Part shown: positions 53,277-63,665 of the stretch, in pieces
Layout: each line of letters starts with the position of its first letter
How positions within the stretch are numbered: the stretch's first letter is position 1
NCBI GenBank assembly: GCA_028023455.1
Contig: JAQFVV010012499.1
Location: 620,001 to 684,000 of the forward strand
Direction: 5' to 3'
Source: Epiperipatus broadwayi
Lineage: Eukaryota; Onychophora; Udeonychophora; Euonychophora; Peripatidae
Length of the DNA: 64,000 nucleotides
Notes under the pieces: model-generated
Told to the model about the DNA's origin: nothing
The model's database searches: none
The model's input: the letters and a program-made list of their open reading frames with translations, nothing else
Program-made: the position numbers and the translations under genes

Positions 53277-53388
53277 GATCAGCTGCTACTTTTAAAACTA
53301 TTAGGGTCATTCCAACTCCAAAAAAAAAAAGAAATTAAAATGAAAAAATAAATGTTATTTTTCTTATTGCACTATCAAATCGATATAA

Positions 53389-53652
53389 TATTAACATCAT
53401 CTATGTTCTTTATTACTTTTTACAATAATTTTTTTACAACATACTATTGACAGTTTTGATTGCACCTGCAATCTTCTTCAGAACTTCTTCTTATAAGTGG
53501 AAGTTCTGAAGATTACTGGGGTAATGAAAACTGTCAATAGTGGGTTATAAAAGTAGACATTCTGAAAAAGTTTGCTGGGGCAATCAAAATTGTCAATAGT
53601 GGATTGTAAAAAATCATTGTAAAAAGTAATAAAAAACATAGGTGATATTAAT
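53389..53652. mobile_element. Fold-back element with ~85-bp arms and internal repeats
   Basis: The left arm (53389-53473) starts ATCATCTATGTTCTTTATTA. The right arm (53568-53652) is its imperfect reverse complement and ends CATAGGTGAT. The centre holds a further small palindrome (TCTTCAGAAC and GTTCTGAAGA). The right half contains two tandem copies of a unit with CTGGGG, CAAT and CTGTCAATAGTGG, 59 bp apart. The unit at about 53505-53535 reads CTGAAGA, a TTAC/GTAA hairpin, GAAAAC, TGTC. No protein is encoded. Confidence 0.65.
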
Positions 53653-53760
53653 AAATATCATTGCTGGAAGTATATTATATTTTCAATTTTTATTTTGGCA
53701 TTTTAAAAATGACTAGATAATATGTGAAAATTAAGTGGTGCACACTGGACATCTCACTTT

Positions 53761-53800
53761 TGGCATTGTATAAAATGCCTAGGCATTTTATACAATGCCA
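53761..53800. repeat. Perfect 40-bp palindrome without spacer
   Basis: The first 20 bases, TGGCATTGTATAAAATGCCT, are followed at once by their exact reverse complement, with no mismatch. It can form a cruciform or a full hairpin when single-stranded. The flanks do not continue the symmetry. Confidence 0.95.
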
Positions 53801-56800
53801 TTTTGACATATTTACATTTCAGTTTAATTGAAAGTGTGTAATTTTAATATATGAAATTTTAAGTTTTTATAAATATTTTATATGGACATTTTTATATATT
53901 ATAATAAAAATGTATTTAGCTGCCATTTTATAACTTATTATCTAAATAAAATTTATCCTGTAAGCTTCATATTATTTTAATTTATAATTTCGAATTCAAC
54001 TATAATGTATGACAATCAAAAAGCAAATAAGTTCATTCATTCATAATTCAGTTTGAGTACTAAAAATTATCTTAGAAAATATAAAAGTTATCATGTAAAG
54101 GAGCAATCATTTAACTTTAATCTATTTTAGAATGACAGAAAATCACCTTTTGGCCAATTCACCCCCCTAGTGAATTTTTTCATAAATATTATATGTTCAA
54201 ATGCATATAAAGCAGTATATTTTATTATAATAAATTTTTCATCTGATAAATTTGTGCTAAAAGGTGCAAAATTCAAAATTCCCACTCTTACAATAGACAT
54301 AAACTCCACCCTGATATGTTCAGACATTGTCTGTTGCCAAGGCTGTAAAACATTCAGTGTTTTATAACATTGCAGTTCCAATGATTCAAAAATGTGTTCA
54401 TTTGCGAATTCAGTTTTAGATTTTTTTAAAAAATAATTTACACCATATTTATTAGATATCAAGAAATATAAATTATTAATAATTTATTTTGACTTGAAAT
54501 ACTTTATTTTCAAAATATAGCAGCTAATGTAAATGTGAACTGAAGCCATTTACAAGACTAGCTTTGATGTAAACAATTTACTTTATATTTATGAGTAGGA
54601 AAATATCACAATTTTGTAATAAATATTAAAAAAAATTAATTTTTAAAGCATAATTCATTAGATATAAGAGAAATAAATATTCATTTGGATATTTAAAAAT
54701 ATAAAAAAAAACAAATATTTTGTTGATTTTATAAACTGAAAATAATCTTTCTAGAAACGATGGTGTGTAAAGTATTTGTTTTGATTACATCCTCATTTGT
54801 TTAATGTTTATAGAAACAAAATGTGAACATTTAAAATTTGTTTCAATAGTAAACAAAAATATCTATAAAATGAAGTTAAATTTATTATTTTCTAATGAAT
54901 AATAATCATTTTATCATATATTTTTGTTGATATGTGAGACAAAGAAAAATGTCAGAAATATCAGAAAAATAGTGAATTTCGATAGAATGTCACTTTTGTT
55001 CTAGATGTTTTACTAAATTAGAGACATTTGCAATCTAAAAGTTTAGATGAGTATTTGGATGCAAAAACAACTATTTTCACTGTGAAAATTTGTCATTTAA
55101 GGAAGATAATATGACTGATGAATTGTCTTTGCATTTTGATGTTAACAATATTGAAAAATTACTACCAAATACTTTTAATAGATGACATTATTAATGCTAC
55201 AAATAATTAGGGAAACATCAAAATTAAAAGAATATATGTATTGGAAATGGGAGAAAATATGTAGAAATTAGAAGTAAAAAAATGTGAGATTCAATCTTTA
55301 GAAGGATATCAGAAAAATAAATAATGATAATAATATATAGAGATGATGAGAAGAAATAGTGTTTTTCCATCTGATTTATTCAAGTGGTGTGTGAAAGGTT
55401 TAGTTCTATTGTGAGTATATTATGATAGTTTTGATCTCCATTAATCTGGTCAGAAATCATGAAGGCAATATTCAGGATCAGTTTCAAACTAGGCATTTAG
55501 GATATGTTCATGATGACCAATTTCAAGCTCTAGATTTCATCTTGAAATGTTTTTAACACTGCATATTTAGGATCTTCTTTTCAAGGATAATAGTTTTTGC
55601 TTAACAACTAAGACAAGAAAACAGCAACCAGCAATTTTCAATTTTCAATTCCTAATCTGCAAATTTTAATTCAGGATCTGTAATTAGCCAATAGCAAATA
55701 TACAACATAAGCAGTTTAAAATTAGTGAATATAAAAATATATATTGCAATCATCACAATAAAAAAACAGAGCTTTTATATACTATTGTTATTTCCTGCCA
55801 GATTTTAAAATCTAACTGGGTCTAGTCTTTATCTCTCACTAGATCTTAATTAAAAGTTTTAACCAGAACTATTCTTTATCTCTCATTAGATCTTAGTTAA
55901 AATTTCAGTCAGGGATATCTTTTATCTTATGTTTTTATTTTTCAAATACCAATTTTAATAAATTATAAAATAAGACTTGGCTTTTAAAATAGATTAAAAC
56001 AAAATAAAAAGAATTATCTCAATCAAAGCTCTTTTTAATCAAAAAATTTTAAGATTTCAAAATATAATCAAGTCCATGTGTTATACCACATATGCCTACA
56101 AACAAACAAAAATACAAAATTTTAAGTAAAATTTTCTCAGCCCTTTTAAAATCTTTATAGATATATATTTTACTTTTGATTTTAGAAGGGATGATTTTTG
56201 AAGCAGAGCAAGTATCCAGTTCTATAGATATATTAAAAAAGTTTTCTTAACGTAAAAAAAATAAGAGACTAATAAATAGCTTTAATTCAGACTATCTATT
56301 TTTTATATACACAAATATACATATGCATTTTTGTACTATTAAAAATGAATAGAATTTTTTATAAGTCTATGACAATTTGAATATGTTAATTTATAAATTA
56401 GTATTCAGCATATCTGAGTACTTACATATATATATGAATTTTATATAAATTTTTAATATGGAATTAATTGTGTATTGATAAGATATATGATTTATTAGGT
56501 TCATTTTTTTTCTAAATTCCAGTGTATACACACATTTCCATGTGCACACACATATATATATATATATATTAAATCAGTCATTAATTATGTATTATAAAAA
56601 TGATATTTTTGCACAGGCATGTCTGTGTGCTGATATTTGTGTTTTACGTAAATCTGTTATGAGATATTTGTAAATCACAATGTGATAGCTAATTGTGTGA
56701 ATCAAAATCAGAAGGCTTGATTTATATGTGTAGCTATATTGTATAGACCTTAATTTAATTTTATTGTTATTAATAAATTTATATTTCAGTGAATTTAATC

Positions 56801-58369
56801 ATAAAATAGAATTAAAATATATGTTTGTATTGTATTTCTTGATCACAGTAACTATTATAGAGCTTTTGCTCTCTTAGGTGGATTTGTGCATAACAATCTG
56901 CTATTTAAAAGGGGTTTATATTTATTGATTATGAAAAACCAGTTGACAACCTGCTTGGCACAAAAGGAATATCCTTTAAATTTTATGCACTATATTTTAT
57001 TTTAATTATTTAGAAATTAAGTTTATAGTTGGCTATTACACAAATATTAGTGATGATCAGCATGTTTTAGTACCCAGCATTATTTTTTAATTGTTATATT
57101 CTTATGGATTGGCACTTGCATTTGTGCATCCAAATTATTGTTGTTTAAATAATTTGTTCTAAGATGGCAGGGCTAAATAATTAGTCTTGTCTATAAGTAG
57201 ACCCATTTCGAATTATAGATTGAGAATTGATTTATTGTTATTGTTGATTATTTATGAAGGTGAATGATTATTACTGCTGTGTAATGGTGGGGAACTTATA
57301 GTTGCTTATTTATAGTTTTATATTGAACTCACACACTTCATGCTTATTATATTATTTGTAAATTTAAATGTAGATTAGTTCATTATATTTATTCCGTTTT
57401 ATATTGTAATGTTCTATTTTGTTTATTTTAAGGTTGATGATGATGATTTTCCATCATCCCAGGTGTATTCCAGTTTTTTCATATTGTTAGAATATATAAT
57501 AGCTAAATAGCTGACATTTTATATACAATAACAATTACTTTTCTCAGAGCTTTTATCACAAGTCATAAGAATGTGTTTGTCGAGATTTCAAATCATTATT
57601 TTTTCTTTTGTTATTTTCTCCTCATACTCAAATTCTATTGGTTGAGAAGTTGTAAAAAATATTTTATTGTCCAATAGCTTTTTTCCAAATATTGCTAATT
57701 TTCTTTAACTCTTTGCTCGCCTCTTATGAGGCTCCTCGTCGACATCTGACATCACTCTAACTCAGCCAGTTTTTATATGAAAATATTCGTTAAACACGTA
57801 TTGAATTCGTTTTTAAAAGTTCTGTAAGATGGTGCCATCTTCCGATTTATTTTACAAGTAAAAAATAGAAAAAAAATGCATTTAAACCTAAACAAAGAAG
57901 GAACATTATTTGTGATTGGTTCTTAGCAAGCTCTCAGCTGAAAAAGACATTCTGATTGGCTGGAAAGAACAAAGAAACCACCTGATCAAAGAAAATAAAG
58001 AAAAACGCTGAGATTTTCATTTCGAATCCAATTTTAAGTATTATAAAATTATATTTATGGAAACTAAAAATGATTCTCAGACAGAATAATAAAAAAACAA
58101 AATTATTTTCGAAAAATATTGAAGATTTTAGTACAAATATTGAAGATGTAATAAAAAGAAATATTTACTTTTCTATAACGTAAAAGTCGATCTTTTTGTT
58201 TATATTATAGCTTTTATGTTGCCGATATTGAATATTTTAGAATAAATAAATAGCAATTTATTTTTGAAAGAACTTTCGTTCTCTTCATAACCTGAAAAAT
58301 TAATAACATACTTTTTATAAACGTATCTGAGTTGAATTTAATATTATAGGCGAATATGTTTTAACAATA
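53801..58369. other. AT-rich stretch, mostly without recognisable genes
   Basis: One long minus-strand frame is listed separately (54127-54462). A (CA/TA) run lies near 56543-56570. The patch 57715-57765 is more GC-rich (TCGCCTCTTATGAGGC, CTCCTCGTCGACATC) and contains a short inverted repeat. Nothing else was recognised. Confidence 0.45.
54127..54462 (-). other. Unidentified 111-codon open frame
   Basis: This is the longest non-repeat, non-LINE frame in the last 12 kb. It begins at a Met and has mixed composition with Trp, Cys, His and Pro (for example LQPWQQTMSEHIRVEF and GVNWPKGD). That is less AT-driven than chance frames nearby. I know no family with these motifs. It might be an old exon, a repeat fragment, or chance. 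The plus-strand frame opposite (54170-54367) is AT-driven. Confidence 0.25.
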
Positions 58370-58642
58370 GGCTTTGTCTTCAGTTTGTGAGTTGGCCAAT
58401 TAAAAGCTTTGATTTTTACCTCATACAACCAATGATTTAATTAGTGGTTAAAAGGTTAATTCACATTTCTCATGTATGCTCTTGGGCCTTTTAAAAATCT
58501 CCATAGTTACCCTTAGCAGTGTCTGGTTGTACTGTTCAATTTTGCTAAAATGTGTGTTTTATTAAAATTGATGATATAGTTAGTTGTGTGTGTGAATAAA
58601 TGACTGATGAATAAGATTTTTCTCTAACTGCCAAAAGGTGGT
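58370..58642 (-). pseudogene. Inverted PLE end: GIY-YIG C-terminus and 3' flank
   Basis: Read on the minus strand, 58642 down to about 58457 matches the start of the plus-strand fragment at 58679-58869. Both contain GTCATTTATTCACAC, TCAATTTTAAT and ACACACATTTT, then a degraded THILAKL. It continues downstream into CAACTCACAAACTGAAGACA (58404-58385), a weak hairpin and TTAAAAC (near 58368). That pattern, CTGAAGA then hairpin then AAAC, is like hammerhead-type motifs in PLE flanks. Stops are present. Confidence 0.55.
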
Positions 58643-58678
58643 TTTTTTTTCTTTTTATTTATATTCATACATTAGACA

Positions 58679-58936
58679 GACCACATTTTGGCAATTAAAA
58701 AAAAATCTAATTTATCAGTCATTTATTCACACTTAAAATTAACTAACAGTGACATCAATTTTAATAGTACACACATTTTGGCAAAAATTAAACAATATGA
58801 CCAGAGATTGCTAAGGAAAGCTATAGTGATTTTTAAGAGGCAGAACATAAATGAGAAGTGTGAATTAAAGTACATTAACAATATTTGGACAAAGCTGTTG
58901 GATGATAAAATATTTTTTAAACTGATCAATCAATAG
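58679..58936 (+). pseudogene. C-terminal half of a PLE-type GIY-YIG nuclease
   Basis: One 82-codon frame is open to a TAG at 58934. It reads HLKLTNSDINFNSTHILAKI, then a basic helix with QRLLRKAIVIFK, then NNIWTKLL. This matches the end of PLE GIY-YIG domains: H...T.H.I.F..T.IL.K in the middle, R..EAI.I, then N.IW..LL. The Glu after the arginine pair, usual in the helix and part of the active site, is Lys here. The start of the domain is missing. It is paired with an inverted partial copy at 58457-58642 across a 36-bp gap, so a transcript would fold back on itself. Confidence 0.6.
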
Positions 58937-60760
58937 AATTTATGAATGGGAAAAAATAAGACAAAAAAATAATTTTAAATCATCACACATTCTTATGATT
59001 TGAGAAAGAAAAATCTCTGAAGAAAGTACTTGTGATTGTATTGAAATGACAGCTATTTAACTATTATATTTTTACTACATGGAATCTCCTGAAAATAATA
59101 TTATGAATTCATCATTTATCCATGAGAATACTAGAATTTATATATATATATATTGCTTTTTATATGCATTATTCTAGGAAATTTTATTTCGATCAATACA
59201 GAGAACTAACTTTTTCTTTAATAATCCATTTGATTGTTTACTAATTTTATTCCACTTGTTTTATCCATATCGTGTATCTCAGACTCATATAGTATTACAT
59301 TTTGCACCAGTGTTTTAATAATTGTATTTTTTACCACTTTTATTAATTTGAGTTTAAAACATGAATTGGATTTTTTTTTAATAATATATTATCTATATAA
59401 TTTCTTAAGTACATTATTACTGTTATTTTCTTATACTACTACATATAATTTTGAGATATCTTATTTTCTCTACCTTTTCAATATTCTATTCTTTATATAT
59501 TATATTTTAATGTATTTACTTAAAACTAATATATATATATAAATGTTGTGTATTCTACCTTAGGGTAATTTAAAGTTATGAATCCTGATTGATATTGGGA
59601 GAAGACTTCTAATGCTTGGAACTCTATTAATGTAATTTGTCAAAGCATTTTAAGATAAAAGTGCTCTATCAACCTCAAGCAATTTCTCTAGAAATATGTA
59701 AAGTATTTTCATCTTTACAATGCATATGTAATCATTTAGACACTCTGAAACACATGATTTGCCTATTTTTACTCAGAATCTCATAGACAAAACTTGACAA
59801 TGTATTTTTTTCCAATTATGCAATAATATAGCATGGACTTTCTTCCTAAAACCATTGATGTGCAAGCTTAATAATAATAAATTTAAAAGAAGCACTCCAT
59901 ATAATACTGCTTGTAGAAGCTGCTGTTTAATTATATATGTTATCAATAATATTATATTTATTCTTTGGGATAATATAATATTTGACTAATAATAACTAAA
60001 TCTTGAGTAAATATAGACTAACACAATATTAAAAGTTATTATGAATTCATCATATGTCACTGTGTGTAATTTGATAAACAACAAAATAATCAAATATTAT
60101 CAATAAAAAATGTTTTGCATTAATGACTTTGCTATATTTATATTTCTCATATTTTTTCATGTATGAGTAGTACTCTGCACTCAATTTTTTACAGTAAAGC
60201 TAAAGTGTTTATCTTCTGTCTTTAGAATATGATCATCCATATGATAGAGTATTAAATAATACCTACCACTCATTGATAAATTTTCATTCAATTTCTAAAA
60301 GCAATATCATCCAATGAAGGCAGATGCTAGAAAAAAGAGCATGCAGACTTCACACATTTTTGCCATACTATCAACATTTCACTATTAATAAAAATTACTT
60401 GCAACAATACCCAGTTATAGTTTTCATTCTAATTTTAAATTTATTATAAAATTTAAACAATTATAAAAATAGTTATTTTTAAAACTATTAATATAACGGT
60501 GCTTGTATTATAGATAAAGATGCTGTTGGATGGCGCTATTTTCACGCTAAAACTATAATATATGAACATTCACGGGCCATTGATTTTAATAATTTTTCTG
60601 TGCTTTTTTGTAATGCGAAAATAAAAACAAAACAAAATCGTCTTTTTTAAATATTATTTTTTATTAACGTATACAATTTAAATGATAATAATAAATGTTA
60701 AATAAAATCAACAAATTACAATTTGATTCGTGTTTTTTATATCGTATACTTTTTAAATTG
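58937..60760. other. AT-rich stretch without recognisable genes
   Basis: The open frames at 59234-59542 and 60695-60886 are hydrophobic, from T-rich DNA, and could mimic membrane segments; no real domain is evident. TGTAATGCGAAAATAAAAAC at 60608 resembles sequence at about 61080, on the far side of the telomere-like array. Confidence 0.45.
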
Positions 60761-60876
60761 TGTTACGGCTTTTTTTTTATCAATTTTCTATCGGATATTT
60801 TTTTACTTGTGTTACAGCTTTTTTTTTATCAATTTTTTATCGGATATTTTTTTACTTGTGTTATGACTTTTTTTGT
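60761..60876. repeat. 49-bp tandem repeat, about 2.3 copies
   Basis: TGTTACGGC at 60761, TGTTACAGC at 60810 and TGTTATGAC at 60859 start successive units that include ATCAATTTT, TATCGGATA and a T run. Confidence 0.85.
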
Positions 60877-60925
60877 TGTTGTTTAACTAAAAAATAATAA
60901 TCATAATAAAAGTAAAAGTTGTTAT

Positions 60926-61070
60926 GGTTAGATTTAGGGTTAGTTTTAGGGTTAGTTTTAGGGTTAGTTTAGGGTTAGTTTAACGGTTAGTTTAGGGTTA
61001 GGTTTAGGGTTAGTTTTAGGGTTAGTTTAGGGTTAGGTTTAGGGTTAGAGTTAGTTTTAGGGTTAGGGTT
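60926..61070. repeat. Degenerate telomere-like (TTAGGG) array
   Basis: TTAGGG units alternate with TTAGTTT or TTAGTTTT over about 145 bp, giving a higher-order TTAGTTTTAGGG-like unit, with single variants (AACGGTTAG, AGAGTTAG). Few consecutive TTAGGG units occur. It is an interstitial, telomere-derived or telomere-like satellite. Confidence 0.85.
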
Positions 61071-61640
61071 CTGTTTGTTTGTAATGTAATGCTAAAATAA
61101 AAAAATTCAAAATCGTAACCGTACTCGGACAGAAGAAAGAAACTCAAACTTTTTTAAATAACAACAAACACATACAAATGTGTTCTTTACTTATTAAACA
61201 TGTTTATAATATTTGCTTTTTATTAAATTTACAAAAAAAAAACTGAATATTTGGATCTTTCTTACTGGATATTTTTTTCGTACCGCTCTTTTTTACTTCA
61301 AAAATATACAGACGGTAGAATCTTCTTTGTCTCGTGGAATGTTACTAACAGTACGTTACTTGACATGTTACTTAATTGCAACTGAATAAAAACATAGATA
61401 TTTAACATTTTCCCAAATAAAAGTTCAATACAGTATGTTGTAAAAAGTCTTATAATTATTGTTTTAAAAAATCTGAACATTTAAATAGTTTAAAATAAAA
61501 AAAAATCCAATGAAAACAACATTTCAATACAATTCAAATACAAACTCTCTCATCAAGCCATAATTATTTTATAAATTGTGCGAATTCGGAAAATGTATTT
61601 GCTACTATGTGACTTACATGCTGTACTGTGATGCAACATA

Positions 61641-61710
61641 GCGGCCTGCATTCTGTAGCACAACAAAAAAGTTGTATTATAGAAAACACAGGTTCGAATG
61701 TGTCGGCCGC
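61641..61710 (+). other. tRNA-like fold in a GC-enriched patch
   Basis: A 70-nt segment has an outer stem GCGGCC/GGCCGC (6 bp, perfect), an ACAAC-AAAAAA-GTTGT hairpin in the anticodon-arm position, and an ACACA-GGTTCGAA-TGTGT hairpin in the T-arm position containing the B-box core GGTTCGAA. No D arm is evident and the loop sizes (6 and 8) are abnormal. It may be a SINE head or tRNA relic, or coincidence. The surrounding 61560-61790 is much less AT-rich than its neighbours. Confidence 0.35.
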
Positions 61711-61790
61711 AGAAACAGCATTTTTATGTGTTTTGGCACGAAAACCGCACCATAGAGCGGTGCCTTTAGCTATAAGATGAATACTAATAT

Positions 61791-62609
61791 AACTTTGCAT
61801 TGACATACAACTCAATTATTTATTGGAAAAATTGTTTTGCTTAATAATTTTTGCATAAGAAGCTCACATAATGTAATAAAAATCTCACTACTACAATCAA
61901 ACATGCCAACCTAGATTCTTCATCAATCAATCATGTGAAGATTCTCAAAGGAGGAACCAATAAGCTTTATAGATACTTTGTTAAAATAAATCATTTCTAG
62001 CAGTAATGATGTTAAATATTTTTTTCCTAAGAAATGAGATATACAGTGCCCTTTTCAACTAATCATTATTGCAGTGTGGCTAATTAAAGAGCTAAAGGCT
62101 TTTAGATAAAGACTCAACCTGTCTCTTTTATTACTTATGAACAACATGACATACATGCAATCTTGATATTTTTATAAATACTCTCCTTCTGAATGTATCA
62201 AAGAGAATTAATACATTTTCCTAATAAATACTTTCAATTGCTTGAATTGGCAAGTATTTTATCAGGAATCTCACTAGAAGTGTGCTGGATAACATCTTAT
62301 GTTTTCTCTCATCACAGAATCATACAACAACTTCACTCTTGTAAGACTATTTGCTTTGCCTAAATTAGAAAAAAGCAGTTCACAGTGTTTTGTGATAATT
62401 GAGTATCTAGATTTATTTACCTAAACAGTTTGGATGCACAATGCTTACCTCATAATAAGTAGTAGTTTCTAATTTCACTTTCACATAATTAAGTAGTTTC
62501 TAGATTACATTTGCATTTAATATGTTGTCTTAAATATATACAAATATTTATTTAATACAAAAAATTAAAGAATTTTGGCTTAAACATTAGGTTATCATCA
62601 TTATCCAAA
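61791..62609. other. AT-rich stretch without recognisable genes
   Basis: No coding motif is seen. A short imperfect direct repeat with AAGTAGTTTCTA occurs near 62458 and 62491. Confidence 0.5.
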
Positions 62610-62745
62610 ATTTACACTCATGTTATTTATGATGTGGGTCTATATGTAATGTTAATATAGAAATAAAGAGTGTGCTAATAGCTGTAAACAAGCTTTTTTT
62701 GATAAATGCTACAAAAGAATGCATTTGAAATTTTTATCTAAGATT

Positions 62746-62791
62746 GTCCTCATCCCCAGACCTATAACTCTCTTCAGTGATGAACTAGGAC
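62746..62791 (-). ncRNA. Hammerhead-like motif, unit 1 (3' core deleted)
   Basis: On the minus strand: outer stem I strand GUCCU, then CACUGAAGA with an intact CUGAAGA box, GAGU, then directly AUAGGUCUGGGG and AGGAC. Compared with unit 2, about 10 nt are missing, including the second strand of stem II and GAAAC. The box and the GUC triplet are present but the fold cannot form. Confidence 0.5.
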
Positions 62792-63129
62792 ATCAGATTC
62801 AAAATACCCACTCAAGCTAAGCATTTATCTAATAATAACTCTTAAGAAGAAGTCTGAAATTTTCAGTTATCTACATGTCTTTAAATTCATCTCTCCAACT
62901 GAAAGAATCCTATGGGTCTGAACTTAATTCAGATACGCCATATATTATTAGACCTATTAATTTAAATTAGCCAAAGTCCCAATAGCCAAATAATAATAGT
63001 AATAAAATCAAGTCATATATCACATGACATATAAATTGCATTTATAAATATGTAAAATAAAAAGCATGCTAAAGCTTTTTTAATGATAAATGCTACAAGA
63101 AAATGCATTTGAAATCTTTATCTAGGTTA

Positions 63130-63185
63130 GTCCTCATCCCCAGACCAGTTTCGAGCTATCACTCTCTTCAATAAGAAGCTAGGAC
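63130..63185 (-). ncRNA. Hammerhead-like ribozyme motif, unit 2 (most complete)
   Basis: On the minus strand, in order: GUCCU (63185-63181) and UUCUUA (63177-63172) as the 5' strand of stem I; UUGAAGA (63171-63165) in the CUGANGA position; stem II GAGU-GAUA-GCUC (63164-63153), four pairs and a tetraloop; GAAAC (63152-63148); ACUGGU as a minimal stem III; GUC (63145-63143); then UGGGGA and AGGAC as the 3' strand of stem I. Stem I has an inner helix with wobble pairs, an internal loop and a 5-bp outer helix, as in natural type I hammerheads. The one serious defect is U for C3 of the core (63171), which would be expected to abolish or weaken cleavage. Unit 1 has C there. Confidence 0.65.
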
Positions 63186-63487
63186 ATCAGGTTCAAAATA
63201 CCATTTATATAATAATTAACTTTTAAGCAGATCTGAATTTTTCAGACATCTACATGTCTTTAAATACAGTTCTTCAAATAAAATAATCATATGGGTCTGA
63301 ATTTAATTCAGATACATCATATATTAATAGGCTTAGCAATTTAATTTACCAAAGCCCCAACAGCCAAATAATAATAGTAATTTAAATAATATCTGAATTT
63401 AAAGACATGTAGATATCTGAAAATTTCTGTCCTTATTCTTAAAAGTTAACTATTAGATAAATATTTAGCTTAAGTTGGTATTTTTAG

Positions 63488-63530
63488 TCTGAGATCTTAG
63501 CTTGAAACAGTATGGGGTTGGGGACAATCC
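63488..63530 (+). ncRNA. Degenerate hammerhead-like motif, unit 3
   Basis: The plus strand reads UCUGAGAUCUUAGCUUGAAAC, then AGUAUGGGG and GGGGAC. CUGANGA has lost a base and the cleavage triplet is GUA, while GAAAC and the stem I 3' strand are kept. It is the inverted partner of the motifs in units 1 and 2. Confidence 0.45.
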
Positions 63531-63665
63531 AAAGTAAAGATTTTGAATATGGTCTCTTGTAGCATTTATTATAAAACAATAAGCTTCTTTAAAGCTATTA
63601 GCATGCTCTTTATTTTATATATTTGTAAATGCAAGTTATATAAGTCATGTAATATACAACTTTAT

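Larger units (their letters stand above)
62610..63665. mobile_element. Retrozyme-like repeat: two tandem units plus one inverted partial unit
   Basis: Unit 1 (about 62610-62995) and unit 2 (about 62996-63390) are direct copies. The shared landmark CCTCATCCCCAGACC ends at 62762 and 63146, giving a period of 384 bp. Unit 3 (about 63391-63665) is an inverted partial copy that meets unit 2 tail to interior. Shared blocks include ATAAATGCTACAA, TCTACATGTCTTTAAAT and AGCCAAATAATAATAGTAAT. Each unit has a hammerhead-ribozyme-like motif (minus strand in units 1 and 2, plus strand in unit 3). No protein is encoded. Small tandem units delimited by type I hammerheads are the hallmark of animal retrozymes and of hammerhead satellites. 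That identity is inferred; the repeats and motifs are seen. Confidence 0.7.

Noticed and set aside
59234-59542. 102-codon hydrophobic frame resembling a multi-span membrane protein
   Set aside because: Composition is what T-rich DNA gives (Phe, Leu, Ile, Tyr, Ser); no motif, and several similar frames occur in other T-rich stretches.
60926-61070. A true chromosome end
   Set aside because: The repeat is short, degenerate and interstitial, with ordinary sequence on both sides.
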